64,000 nucleotides of DNA from Isoetes taiwanensis. Its lineage: Eukaryota; Streptophyta; Lycopodiopsida; Isoetales; Isoetaceae. The notes under the pieces were generated by a model. It saw only the letters and a list, made by a program, of their open reading frames with translations. It was not told the origin of the DNA and did no database searches. This document shows, in pieces, positions 10,675 through 20,037 of this stretch. Both the position numbers and the translations under genes were made by a program. Positions within the stretch are counted from its first letter, which is position 1. The number at the start of each line of letters is the position of its first letter. The DNA lies in NCBI GenBank assembly GCA_021234155.1, contig JAJEKV010000005.1, forward strand, positions 8,920,216 through 8,984,215, given 5' to 3'.

Positions 10675-10817
10675 GGATACGACACCTTAACTATCTTGCC
10701 CCAACCAACTAGGCAAAAGCGTCTAGACGTTGAGGTTTGACCCTCTATATGTGATAATTAGATGTCGCCTCCCCAAGATCCTCTCGAGTGGTCTCCCATG
10801 GCTCCTAAACCATATCA
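10675..10817 (-). mobile_element. Solo LTR of a TRIM element (copy A)
   Basis: A 143-base LTR flanked by the 5-base target duplication CAAAG (10670-10674 and 10818-10822). On the reverse strand it starts TGATATGGTTT. The same insertion at 51860-52272 in copy B is a complete TRIM with two LTRs, internal region and identical CAAAG duplications. LTR-LTR recombination in this copy after the segmental duplication is the simplest explanation. Confidence 0.85.
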
Positions 10818-10966
10818 CAAAGCTTGAGATAGTTTTTGTTATATTAGGTACTTTGGTTTTGTTATATATTTTATATTTCTTCTCCAAATGGCTCTTGCTA
10901 CAAATAAATAAATAGAACTTATATCTTATAATTAAAAGTTGTCAAAGCTATATACCATCTTAGAAA
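10818..10966. other. Short AT-rich spacer
   Basis: Sequence between the solo LTR and the AAGG tail; nothing recognised. Confidence 0.4.
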
Positions 10967-11265
10967 AGGAAGGAAGGAAGGAAGGAAGTATATTTTTACG
11001 TCGCACCACAAAGGCAGCGTCACGAAGGACATGCGACCACAAGTACAAAGAAAACAAAAATACATTGCATGGGCCGAAGCCCGTGAGCACCATGGCCCGG
11101 ATTAAAAAACCCCACTGGGGAAAAACCGTTGCCATGATGACCACAGATCCAAAAAGCTATGTTTCTGCAAAAAGCAACAAGCATACCTCCAACAAAATGA
11201 AACTTCAACAAACGCCCCAACCGTAACCTCTTCACGCTAGGTGCCGAATGCTGGTGCGGACTCAT
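10967..11265 (-). mobile_element. LINE-like 3' end with TTCC tail (copy A)
   Basis: Read on the reverse strand, this segment has ATCATGG, a G/C hairpin around CCCCAGTGGGG followed by TTTTTTAATCCGGG, and ends in about four TTCC units (10968-10988 on the forward strand). The ATCATGG..GGGGTTTTTTAAYCCG core is shared with the ATTCT-tailed element at 18440-18617, so both belong to related non-LTR families with different tails. Only the 3' part is present; no reverse transcriptase frame follows. Copy B is at 52429-52720. Confidence 0.45.
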
Positions 11266-11880
11266 GCACGCCAGCTAAACCTCCATCCTCTCAAAAACCC
11301 GGGGCAAATAGATCGCGTCATGCGAGAGATCACGGTGCCGACCCCTGAGTAACTTCGATCAAACCACTAGACCATAAGAGCTGCCCCGGTGGAGTCCCAA
11401 AACCCCATAGCAACGATCTGCCCGAAGGCGGTGGCCAGTGAGGGCACCGGGCTGAAAAAACCAACGCATCCATAAGCCCAAGCGCCCGGAAGTCCAGGCG
11501 CTTCGGGGAAGGCCGCGCTTCGGGGAAAACGCCGAGAGAAGTCGCTTCCGGAGGAGGTGCATCCTCCAGCCAAGGCGCCAAGGCGCCCGGCACCTGCACC
11601 ATCGTGTGCTCCAGCCACAAGCATGCTCGCAGCTCCTCGCCAGGCATGCACCGGTGCTCGGTGGCGCAGCACCGGTGGTCCGCCTCGGGCGCCATCCATC
11701 ACCGCCCGGGGCCTAGGGCGCCATCCATCACCGCCAGAGAGGCTCGGGCAGCCCCTGAGCACCCTCGAGCCAAGCAATCCGTTGATGCTGCCACAACCCC
11801 AAAGCAATCCGTTCAGGCTGCCAAGAAAACCCCAATCCGGTCATCTTTTAACCCCCACTAAAATGCTTATAACTCGCGAA
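11266..11880. other. GC-rich block (copy A)
   Basis: A sharp GC-rich island in AT-rich surroundings. It is open in several frames on both strands (for example 11330-11807 reverse), with low-complexity Pro/Ala/Arg/Gly translations and frames that are differently broken in copy B (about 52730-53330). I take it as non-coding, perhaps the 5' portion of the adjoining LINE-like element or a CG-rich retroelement remnant. It is also the part of the duplication where the copies differ most. Confidence 0.4.
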
Positions 11881-12151
11881 ATATGGCTCTGATTGACCTG
11901 AAATTTGTTGCAGAAGATAGAGGGCGCAAATACCTTCAATTTGATATGCGGCACGGCCTGAGTGAAGATCGGGTTGTGGAGTTATGCTCAATCAAAGTTT
12001 CAAGGCTGGGCCATGGGCGCTGGGCGCCGAGCGAGAGGGAGGAGCTACTATACAAAACTTTACATTTTTTTGATACAAGTGGTCCTACACACCCCATGTC
12101 AAATAGATATTCACTTGGAGGTTGAGCACTCTAAGTTCTTGGACCACTTTT
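11881..12151. repeat. Boundary repeat, first of three copies
   Basis: A sequence of about 265 bases beginning near ATGGCTCTGATTGACCTG and ending GGACCACTTTT recurs at 53344-53621 and, from AGAAGATAGAGGGCGC onward, at 59053-59299. It marks the right end of the large duplication and the start of each 5.68-kb tandem unit. The short frame in it (RGRKYLQFDMRHGLSED) is not a recognised protein. Confidence 0.8.
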
Positions 12152-12593
12152 CAGTTTTCATGTCCTTCCATTTGAGTGCCTTATCAGGAATATGGCTCAA
12201 ACCTTTTTTCAACAGATTTCTAAGTACCTTATTGTGTACAATATCTAAATCTGTGGTTCTGACGTGCCCGATATTCATGTCTACAAATCTGGTTAAATTT
12301 GGATTTGTGCAGGGGCATTTAGGCTCTTTGTCCTCTGCAAACACTGGATACGGTTTATAGCAGATCTCTTTGAGGTTTTCAGTATACCTCCAAGCAAACA
12401 TAGTGTCCTCCATTATTTGTGCTCCAGCTTCTCCCAATTTGGCTGTCATATATCTATGCACAATTTTAGGAAAACAGATACTATCCAAAATTTTGGAAAG
12501 GAAAAGGCAGTGGACTATCTTCCTTTTACAACTCATATCCACTTCATTCATACGTATCCTACCTTGACAATCCTTGACGATGGTCCTGGTGAC
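12146..12593 (-). CDS. Exon of unclassified element: possible N-terminal region of a Penelope-like reverse transcriptase
   Basis: After a good acceptor (GATAGCAG before GTCACC at 12593) the frame runs unbroken through VKDCQGRIRMNEVDMSCKRK, a Cys pair (PKCPC), GHVRTTDLDIVHN and LRNLLKKGLSHIP until it hits the boundary repeat at 12151. A Cys pair followed by a Leu-rich KG(L)xxIP segment is the kind of sequence preceding the polymerase core in Penelope-like elements of the green lineage, but this is from memory of the family and weak. No polymerase palm motif is present because the sequence is truncated at the boundary repeat. It lies 330 bases downstream of the next ORF on the same strand and may be part of the same transcription unit. 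Confidence 0.35.
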
Positions 12594-12919
12594 CTGCTAT
12601 CAAATATCATTTAGTATATTTGTTAGTCCTTCTCTCACTGAATTCCCTTTAATTATATTGAACTCCACTTGGCTTCCTACCAAGTGATGGGATGGTAAAA
12701 TAATGCAGAGCATGGATCAGTGGCATGCTTGCGTTCATTGTCAATAGCAACCTTCGAAAACTTAGAAGGTGCAGACCAATGTTTCATATTCCTTTATTTT
12801 ATTAGTCATGGTAACAATAGAGTCCTAATCAAGAACTAATATTGTTTAGAGAAACTCTAGTATTTAATATAGTAGTACTAGGATAGTAGCTTCAAGATAT
12901 TCAAATGTATACCTTTTTA
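12594..12919. other. Spacer, likely intron
   Basis: AT-rich sequence between the two reverse-strand ORFs; it contains a possible donor (AAAAGGTATAC on the reverse strand near 12910) and an acceptor at 12594. No ORF supported. Confidence 0.35.
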
Positions 12920-13282
12920 TTAGAACTTCATATTTTGAGCGACATCTCCAAAGTCCTTATTTTCTGGTTGTAGAATTTGCTTTGTGACAGATTTGTCCAT
13001 AGGATTAGGTGACCCTAAGTGCACAATTGCCGAGTTGTCTGCAATACTTGAGGTGCTTCTTTCAGGTGCCACTGTAATACGAGGTGGTACATAGCTTCCA
13101 CTGCTGAAATTAGATGAAGTTCTGGTAGCAGTCTTGTTCTTTTTGGGTTTTCCACTGCTGGATCCCTGTTCCTGTGTCAGCATAAATTTGACTGGTTTAA
13201 TACTTTTTTCTGCAATTTGAGCCATTTTACATTTAGGGAAATTAAGCTTTAAATCCCCCCAAGGGTCATTTGCTAGCTCCAA
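12920..13282 (-). CDS. Unclassified element ORF, C-terminal Ser/Pro-rich part
   Basis: About 120 residues: a Trp/Leu segment (WYLELANDPWGDLKL) that looks like the true continuation of the preceding ORF (they overlap by 17 bases in another frame), then a basic Lys-rich stretch (GKPKKNKTATR) and a Ser/Thr/Pro-rich tail. A single-base frameshift near 13280 would join the two. Such a basic, low-complexity tail suits a nucleic-acid-binding structural protein, but no zinc knuckle is present. No family recognised. The start codon is not visible because this is a continuation. Confidence 0.4.
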   Translation of the reverse strand: MELANDPWGDLKLNFPKCKMAQIAEKSIKPVKFMLTQEQGSSSGKPKKNKTATRTSSNFSSGSYVPPRITVAPERSTSSIADNSAIVHLGSPNPMDKSVTKQILQPENKDFGDVAQNMKF

Positions 13283-13748
13283 ATACCATCTTGATAAGAG
13301 TTTTTCGAACCTCTAAATAGGAGATGTATGCAATAATGCTGTCTCTTAATGTAGTTGTTAACAGTTTGCGCATTGATACCATTTGAGCAGTGACTGACAT
13401 ATCAGGGAAAACCTGATCTAAATTGTTGAACATATACCAAACGGCATGATCCAACCATGTCATGTTATCCTTGCAGCTGTTTCCTTTGTTTCTAGGTTCG
13501 CAGCCACATTTGAAATAGGGGCACATTGTTCTCCATACCCTCTTCAAGTAGAATGCATCCCTTGGAATAGTTGGGTAGGCCATATGACCCTTCTGCCTAA
13601 TGTAGATGAATTCATCCTTGCTACATGATTTGTCAAAGAACCTGTGATCAATCTTAAGTTTAATTTTCTCTTTGATAATGATTTTCTCCATTTTTTCAGC
13701 GACCATTTTTGCTACACGTTCCTGCTCTGGTGTGATATTCCCCAACAT
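13266..13748 (-). CDS. Unclassified element ORF, middle part
   Basis: About 160 residues in the same frame as the ORF at 13752-14456 and separated from it by a single TGA. Contains a Lys/Glu-rich helix (EKMEKIIIKEKIKLK), a Cys cluster (CPYFKCGCEPRNKGNSC, spacing C-x4-C-x-C-x8-C) and an aromatic MTWLDHAVWYMFNNLDQVF segment. The in-frame TGA may be a mutation, a base error, or a readthrough signal of the kind used between structural and downstream proteins in some retroelements; only the first two need no special assumption. No family recognised. Confidence 0.45.
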   Translation of the reverse strand: MLGNITPEQERVAKMVAEKMEKIIIKEKIKLKIDHRFFDKSCSKDEFIYIRQKGHMAYPTIPRDAFYLKRVWRTMCPYFKCGCEPRNKGNSCKDNMTWLDHAVWYMFNNLDQVFPDMSVTAQMVSMRKLLTTTLRDSIIAYISYLEVRKTLIKMVFGASK

Positions 13749-13751
13749 AAT

Positions 13752-14456
13752 TCATGCCTCTCTACTGATTGGAGCAAGAGCCCCAAAATTTTTTGTACGC
13801 CATATACCATGGTTGCAAAACATAGCATGTCCTTCGACTAGTCTTTCAGAGATAATAGGGAACAGATGGCAGTTATGTAATGTGAAACAAAATTCCTTGT
13901 CTTCATCACTGATGTTGGAATTTAGAGTGCTATTCATAGCCTGCTTCTCTTCTTCTGTCAGTAGAGATTCACCAAAGGGGTCCTCCTCCTTAGTATTGCT
14001 GTTGACCTGGATTGATGTGCAAGCTGTACTTTTGGATATACATGAGTTTTTGATTTTGTTTGCTTTTTCCAGGGCTGGAATACAGTGAAAAAATAAAGCT
14101 TTAGCTTGATCTTCTTCCATAGTTGACTGGTAAACCTTATTGGGCAGCTCATCATAGATGGCATCAATAATTGCTACAGCATCATCCCAATTGTCCCCTA
14201 CTTTGTTCAATTTAGGAACCATATCTAGCCATGCATTAAACCCCAGATGGGAAATGGCTGATAACTGTTCAGGTTTTCTGGTGGTCTCCTTCTCCAGCAG
14301 GATCATATGAATATTCTGATTTTTGATACAACTGAGCAAAGTTTGGACTGCATAATTAGGGCATGCAATTGTGCTTTTTCCATACCCCATTGGTCCGAGT
14401 ACACTATTCCATGTTGGTGGGATAAATTCCACTTCATTCTGTGATTCATCATTATC
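13752..14456 (-). CDS. Unclassified element ORF, exon 2
   Basis: Begins after an acceptor (TGCATAG before GATAATGATGAATC at 14456) in the phase that matches the exon at 16044-16422, giving an acidic join. It encodes about 234 residues up to TGA at 13752-13754, with VLGPMGYGKSTIA near the start (only superficially P-loop-like: G-x2-GYGKST), a stretch with LGFNAWLDMV, and an acidic TKEEDPF..LTEEEKQA region. Codons before the first Met are open, so an internal GTG or ATG start is less likely than splicing. No domain recognised. It could be a plant-specific transposable-element structural protein or an unknown host protein. Confidence 0.45.
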   Translation of the reverse strand, partial: DNDESQNEVEFIPPTWNSVLGPMGYGKSTIACPNYAVQTLLSCIKNQNIHMILLEKETTRKPEQLSAISHLGFNAWLDMVPKLNKVGDNWDDAVAIIDAIYDELPNKVYQSTMEEDQAKALFFHCIPALEKANKIKNSCISKSTACTSIQVNSNTKEEDPFGESLLTEEEKQAMNSTLNSNISDEDKEFCFTLHNCHLFPIISERLVEGHAMFCNHGIWRTKNFGALAPISREA

Positions 14457-16043
14457 CTATGCATTTCAAGACACATAAGTTAGTGGAGAACCGTATCCAA
14501 ATATCAAACTACCAAAAGAGTAGGCTCACAATCTTCCAAAACAAAGAAAGATGCCTCACTAGTAGAACCAATGATTTGAAGTTTCTAAAAAAACCGACCG
14601 AGCTACCCTTGGCAATGTTTCCACTAGCCCTTCAAACTACCTCGGTCAATCCCTTGGTAGCCTTATCAAACCAAACTATGACTGAGCTCATCATAGCCGG
14701 GACATCTTAACTCTGGAAAACAAGTTATTTAACTTTAATCTTTGTGTCTCTTAGTATTTTCTGCCATCACCAAATCCTTAGGATTATAATTATGTTGGAT
14801 TATTGCCTTAGGTTTGGCCTACAATAGGTTAAACTAACCTGCCTAGAAGTCTGTACACATTGTACAAAATGCCTTAACTTATTACTATACCTTTTTAAAC
14901 TCCTATACTAGGCTTACTAGTCCTATTGGACTTTAATTTCTTTGGTTATTCCCATCGTGATTAATTTATTTAATGACTCCAGAATGAAGATTTTTATACT
15001 TTGAGACTATATACAGTCTTATATTTCACCTCTTTAATCCATAAGGTCTCTCTTAACTACTGGTGTACTTATGTCTTTCCATATTATTCCTACTCAATGG
15101 ACATGCAACATAGGTAGAATCATTCTATACCAAGTATGCACAAGAAAATAATGTTGACACTCAGTATTGTCAAAAACCAAAATATATTCAGAAAGAAGAT
15201 TTACCACTATTGTTGTGCTGTTCCACAACCAAGAGTTTGACTGCAATTATACGTTAATATTATTGTAAAGTTTAGCAACAGTAGAGTACTTTTACCAGCT
15301 GGTTTAAACCTGTATGTTTCATTCTGCTCCACAAAATACAGTTCACGGCTATAACTAAGAAGCCAAAGGTTGATAGAAGAAACCTTTTAAGTTTAACAAA
15401 ATCAGGTTGGTTCAGCACCATTACCACTCCAATAGTAACAATGTTATATGATATTTCAGCAAGTAAATATTCATCCCATCCCTTTAAGCAGAAGCCATAC
15501 ATAACAACAAAAAGAAGACAATGAGAGATGAACCACCACGTACCCCAACCATGCAAACATTAGCAGTAGACCTGGTAAAGATGCAAGGGCCAAAAGGTAC
15601 ATTGGGTGGTTCATGGCTCTTCGCCCTTCACCCATTGTACATCTTTTTGCCCTTGTATTAGTAACTGCTAAAAAGAGAAAGCTTAGAAATTAACTACTGC
15701 TGTAGGAGAACTTTTTATGTTCTTATTGTGTAACCTACACCATGTTCTTGTTTACCATAACCTGTCGATTCAAGTTTACAAATTACAGGTGCTATTAGGC
15801 GAATAGCTAACCCTTAGTTAGCTTCACACTTAACTGTGAACAAAGGGAAATCCAAACTGTTCCAGAAACTTTTGGCCACGGTTTCCTTCTCCAAGAAATT
15901 CTCGAAATCTTATTTTTTTCATAAACCGCTACTTTATTCCTTATGTACCTCTTTTATGATCATGGATACGCCCGGGCTCTTATTCTTTATAGGAAATCGT
16001 TTATCTTCAATATTATTTGTAAACTTTGTAGGAAGACCTCATA
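14457..16043 (-). other. Putative 1.6-kb intron of the unclassified element
   Basis: Bounded on the reverse strand by CAG-GTATGAGG at 16043 and TGCATAG at 14457, with both flanking exons in compatible phase. A hydrophobic frame at 15272-15556 lies inside it. The remainder shows no coding signal. It is also possible that two unrelated genes abut here. Confidence 0.35.
15272..15556 (-). CDS. Hydrophobic ORF, about 3 membrane segments, unrecognised
   Basis: Up to 94 residues with three hydrophobic stretches: WWFISHCLLFVVMYGFCL, ISYNIVTIGVVMVLN and FLLSTFGFLVIAVNCILW. Possible donors (ACAGGTTTAA, CTGGTAAAAG on the reverse strand) near its end suggest an exon. It sits within the putative intron of the unclassified element on the same strand. 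It could be an exon of a membrane protein or chance AT-rich coding; no family recognised. Confidence 0.25.
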   Translation of the reverse strand: MHGWGTWWFISHCLLFVVMYGFCLKGWDEYLLAEISYNIVTIGVVMVLNQPDFVKLKRFLLSTFGFLVIAVNCILWSRMKHTGLNQLVKVLYCC

Positions 16044-16422
16044 CCTGATTTTCTTCTTCATCAGATTGATTTAATTCGTCCATTTGTGTTTCAGGAACGA
16101 ACTGCTCACTAGCATTATTTCCCTTGTAATAACTTGTTTGCCTACGATTCATATTTCCAGCTTTCTTGTGCATGTAGCCTGAACCGCCATCAAAGCTCCT
16201 TTTATGGTCATACCCTCTTCCTGATCCTCGCCTATCCATGTTTAAGGCCTTGAATCCAACACAACATTCACAATCATATAACTCTTTGCAGGTCTGCATT
16301 GGGTAATCCGGAGGCTCTTCTTCCTCTTGGTTAGAATCACAATCTGAGAAATACCCCATTCTGGGAGTTGTCGATATATGCGCGGGAGCAACAATTACTA
16401 TCGGCTGCTTCCTAAATGTCAT
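16044..16422 (-). CDS. Unclassified element ORF, exon 1 (acidic and RG/Tyr-rich)
   Basis: Starts at an ATG (16422) preceded by an in-frame stop and ends at CAG before GTATGAGG. About 126 residues: an N-terminal VIVAPAHISTTP segment, an acidic CDSNQEEEEPPDYP region, a CELYDCECC-like Cys cluster, a basic RRGSGRGYDHKRSF..YMHKKAGNMNRRQ region and an acidic end (DELNQSDEEENQ). Low-complexity, strongly charged composition suggests a disordered nucleic-acid-associated protein. The phase matches the exon at 13752-14456. No family recognised. Confidence 0.4.
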
Positions 16423-17522
16423 ACTACTGACATTCTAGGGTTCCTAAATCCAATAAAAACTGTGCGTATCAAAAAGCCCACCTTTCTTAAATAACTTATC
16501 CATCATATGGAAAATGCCTTTACCGTCCCAAGTGTTCCTAAAAACGATTTTTAGCCTTTGCATGTACACATACCAATATAAACCATATGTGTTATAAGAT
16601 AAAAGCCTTTCCACCTAACCATTTAAAAACTATCAATACTATATTTCCAATGCTTATGTTTCAAGATCATCTAAATCATTGGAATTATTATTATAGGTTG
16701 TCTAATAAAAAAAAAAAAAAAAAAACTTCCGTGCAAGGTGCACGAGAAAGCCAATACAACCTACATGGAACATCACTTGCAAGTTGTGGGGGCAATACTT
16801 GTAGTAGCTCTATGATCCTCATGGCTCGGCGACAATACACCCGCAGAGAAAGGTCGGGCTAGAAACCACAGAGGTGGGTGTCATGCAGGGCTTATAATGC
16901 TTTGCTAATGGGAAAGCGGTATACCTTTGTGTGATGGACTCTGTTGTCTTCTTTCCTTGCGCTTTCAAATTGAAACAATTACGTTCTATTTATCAAGAAA
17001 CAACGTTCGTTGTCCTTCCACAGTTCAAGTAACAGACAATAACAACATAAAACAAAAAGAACAACCTCAAATAAAAACTTTATTTTACACATGCGTCCCT
17101 CTATGAATGTTACATTTCATCCAAGATCGCCACATTGTATTGAGTAAATCTAATGATCACCTCTTCCACAAACCAAATTAAACAAATGTCAGATTTGGAA
17201 TTTATAGATCCATGCTACACAATGTGTTGTAGCTAAAGCCCCAAGAACGCCGCCAATGTTACTAGTATTATATTAAAACCAATTACACCTTTAATCATTT
17301 ATGTTGGGCATGCATGCCTAGCACACATGCACCAACACTACAATAGGCACATCTCAATATTTACTATTAATACTATTGCAAAATAAATTCATCATCATTT
17401 GCTTCTTGGCATTGGCCACCTTTCAAATTTAGTAAGGCAATATAGAATGTATTTGTGCCCGCCCACCACTACTCTTACTAATTGCTTACAATCTTCAAAT
17501 ATTTATTTTTATGTTTATTTTG
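16423..17522. other. Non-coding stretch with a 20-A run
   Basis: Contains an uninterrupted A20 tract at 16706-16725 that could be the tail of a retroposed sequence (the preceding 100 bases show no recognisable body). The rest is AT-rich without supported ORFs. Confidence 0.4.
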
Positions 17523-18004
17523 CTCCAAATAACTATTGTTCAAATTTAGTTTTCAAACAAGTGGAAATTCTTTGGATTTTTTTCTCAGGCTACTTTGTAT
17601 GACCCCTTTTCTTTGTGGGATCTATGGAGTCTCGCTGCCCTGTAGTAGCGGGGAACAGTCACCGCCCACCTGAAAGGGTGGCCGAAAGTGACCTTCCTCC
17701 ACAATAAAGAAACATGGGAGAAACAATATAAAACTTTGTCCCACGGAGCCAAGGGCAGGCACCTCGTCCCCCTACGAGCTTATCTACCCGAATGAAGGCG
17801 ATGGCTCGTCGTAAGCATTTCAAAGGCATTTCTGTGTCATATCTTGCAATTGCAGAAGCAGTGGTATATACTTTGTTTATAGCGAGTTTCGATATGTTTT
17901 CTACTTTCCTAAAAACATGGACAAAAAAATACACGATCAAAGATCTTGCCATCAAGTGCATGCTTGATCAGCAAATGGCAAAAGACAAAACTTTAGTACG
18001 CTAG
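17523..18004 (+). repeat. Dispersed gene-fragment repeat, copy 1
   Basis: Matches 34303-34774 along its length, from CTCCAAATA to CTTTAGTACGCTAG. The right half encodes, in both copies, a short open frame with FIASFDMFSTFLKTWTKKYT and DLAIKCMLDQQMAKDKTLVR ending in TAG; the left half carries IYPNEGDG..SEAFQRHF with different breaks. A diverged extra piece (TACTCGAATGAAGACAATGG..) follows at about 18031-18115. It looks like a transposable element or captured gene fragment amplified in the genome. Function unknown. Confidence 0.6.
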
Positions 18005-18439
18005 CATCCAATTGGAGGGAGAATATTCAATGTCTACTCGAATGAAGACAATGGCTCGTCAGAAGCATTTCAAAGGTATTTTTGCGTTATATCTTGCAGT
18101 TGTGGAGGCTTTTATATAGTTTGAAGTTCCGATTCATGTTGCTTAGCAATTTTTGTCTATATAACCAGGTTTGGAGCAGAAAAGATATGTTATAGAACAT
18201 GTGTTTGTGGCATTGAGTGGCTATGGAGATGGCGAAAGAAGCAGTTCTATCCCGTTACTCAAGCGATCTTCGATATATTTTCTACTTTTCTACTTTGCTA
18301 TCAGATCTTTCTAGTTTTCTACACCGACTAGGCGAGGGCAAGACCTTCATCATGGGTAATACACTAAATAATCTTGCAAATACTCTTAAGCGAAATGCTT
18401 TGTTTTTCAAGCAAAATGCTCTGTTCACTGTCACAGCAC
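18005..18439. other. Spacer with diverged partial copy of the dispersed repeat
   Basis: Holds the partial duplicate of the preceding repeat and short ORFs only. Confidence 0.4.
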
Positions 18440-18617
18440 TCTTATTCCTATCATGGTTTTTTTCTCGAAGACCCTTCGGGATGGGGGTTTTTTAACCCGA
18501 ATAGTAATATGTTTGTTGCGCCTCCTTTTTGGGTCCCACGGGCCGATTGGTCTTTGTGGACAATAAAAACTTTATTCTATTATATTCCATTCTATTCTAT
18601 TCTATTCGATTCTATTA
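18440..18617 (+). mobile_element. LINE-like 3' end with ATTCT tail
   Basis: TATCATGGTTTTT, a hairpin (GAAGACCCTTCGGGATGGGGG) and TTTTTTAACCCG are followed by GGGTCCCACGGGCCGATTGG and an imperfect ATTCT tail from about 18572 to 18617. It shares the hairpin/TTTTTTAAYCCG part with the reverse-strand element at 10967-11265 and the GGGTCCC/ATTGGTCT part with 215-364. 5'-truncated; no polymerase. Confidence 0.5.
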
Positions 18618-19629
18618 TGATGAATTTTGCCTGCTGATAGTTAGATACTGAGATAGTCACATTTCAGGGTTAAGGAAATCATAAATAACTTTTGCTTTTG
18701 AAGAACCTCTCAGCCCTAAAATGGATTTGCAACATGCTTTGCTGGTTGAATTCATTGATATTGCAAATACAAATAACATGTGAGTTGATAAATCAAACTC
18801 AAAGTAAGATAAAAATTGAATCTACCTGCATAGTTGTTGGAGGATTGAGTCTTAAGTGTCAAAAGCTTGGAGCATTTTTAGGTTCAAAAATCCCCTTGTG
18901 AAGGCAAGGTTTTGAGCATCTCAGATGATTAGCATCTTTACACAGAATTTGAACAGCTTGAGAATAAAGATAATGGCTGTTTAATTGTTCCAGACAGTGC
19001 CATAACAAAGTAATGTAATTTTAAAATATCAAGAGCCGTGTATCTTGCATATCTCCATATCTGAAGTCTTTTTTTATGCTATTGCAGGTCTAAGATATGT
19101 GGAATTTTGATCTTGATAGACCACTTTAGAGAGTGGTATCAATTCAAGTCCACAGATTCAGGAACCTTCCCAAAATCAGTTTCTACAAGAAGCAACAATC
19201 TTGGACGACATGACCCCAGAATGCACACCATAATATGTAAGTTCGAGTCACAACGCACTATTATTGTGGACTATACTATATTTTTTCGCATATCGACCAT
19301 GAGGTTATATTTTAGCTTTGCGTTCAACTGCTTTTGCAGACCACGTAATTGAACATATTTGTGCTTCTCATATCACGCTCAAAATGCCATAGAAAAAGCC
19401 TGTTTGATGTATCACTTTAGAAGCTATGTACATTGTCTAATAGCATGAAACATTTTAGGAACTTCTTGCTATTCACTTACGTGTATCAACTACTCATTTA
19501 AATTCTCGATATCACCTTATGGAAAAAAAAAGTTGTTGTTGGTGATCGTAACTTGCGAGGAACTAATCCCCAACAATGCTTATATCATCGAGTGCCTCAC
19601 TTTATATGCACATAACAATTACAAAAATA
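18618..19629. other. AT-rich DNA, nothing recognised
   Basis: Short ORFs only. An intron-like T-rich tract ending ATTGCAG (about 19080) precedes a short open segment, but no family or second exon can be supported. Confidence 0.4.
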
Positions 19630-20037
19630 GACATTATCAACACAAACCATTGCATTTAACACATTTAAATTAAAATCCCCCTTAAACCCCCTTTGGTTTG
19701 GGTGCATATTCACACGGGGGGTTACTTCGGGCAACGAGAGCTGTCGGATGGGCATATTTGCCTTTTATTCCAAGATCTGAACCGTACATAGCGATCCTCG
19801 TTTGTGGGGTATGCATGTACAAGTTTTTGTATACTGTATATTAAAGTTTGCAAAATACTATAAGGTTTGAGAAAATATACTTAATGGTGTTAATTTTGTA
19901 CATGTATTGTAAATATATTTTTGGGGCTCTCGCTGCCCTACGTAACCCCCCGTGTGAATATGCACCCAAACCAAAGGGGGTTTAAGGGGGATTTTAATTT
20001 AAATGTGTTAAATGCAATGGTTTGTGTTGATAATGTC
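19630..20037. mobile_element. Long-TIR foldback element (MITE-like)
   Basis: About 112-base inverted repeats at 19630-19741 and 19926-20037 (GACATTATCAACACAAACC against GGTTTGTGTTGATAATGTC at the outside; CACGGGGGGTTAC against GTAACCCCCCGTG near the inside) enclose about 185 bases of unique AT-rich DNA without an ORF. The near-perfect arms suggest recent origin. I see no clear target-site duplication at these outer limits, so superfamily is unassigned. Confidence 0.75.

Larger units (their letters stand above)
1..12151. repeat. Segmental duplication, copy A
   Basis: This stretch aligns in the same orientation with 42285-53621 (position 1 matches 42285; both end at the shared motif GGACCACTTTT). 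It may extend left beyond the window. AT-rich tracts such as about 2540-3240 look identical to 44830-45524, while GC-rich and CAG/CTG-rich spots differ by clustered substitutions and indels. Structural differences from copy B: a 1.3-kb SINE-like trimer at 6814-8117 is present only here; the TRIM is reduced to a solo LTR (10675-10817); and a roughly 115-bp repeat is single here and triple in B. Confidence 0.95.

Noticed and set aside
11330-11807. Long overlapping ORFs in the GC-rich block
   Set aside because: Open on both strands in several frames, low-complexity translation, and not conserved with copy B.
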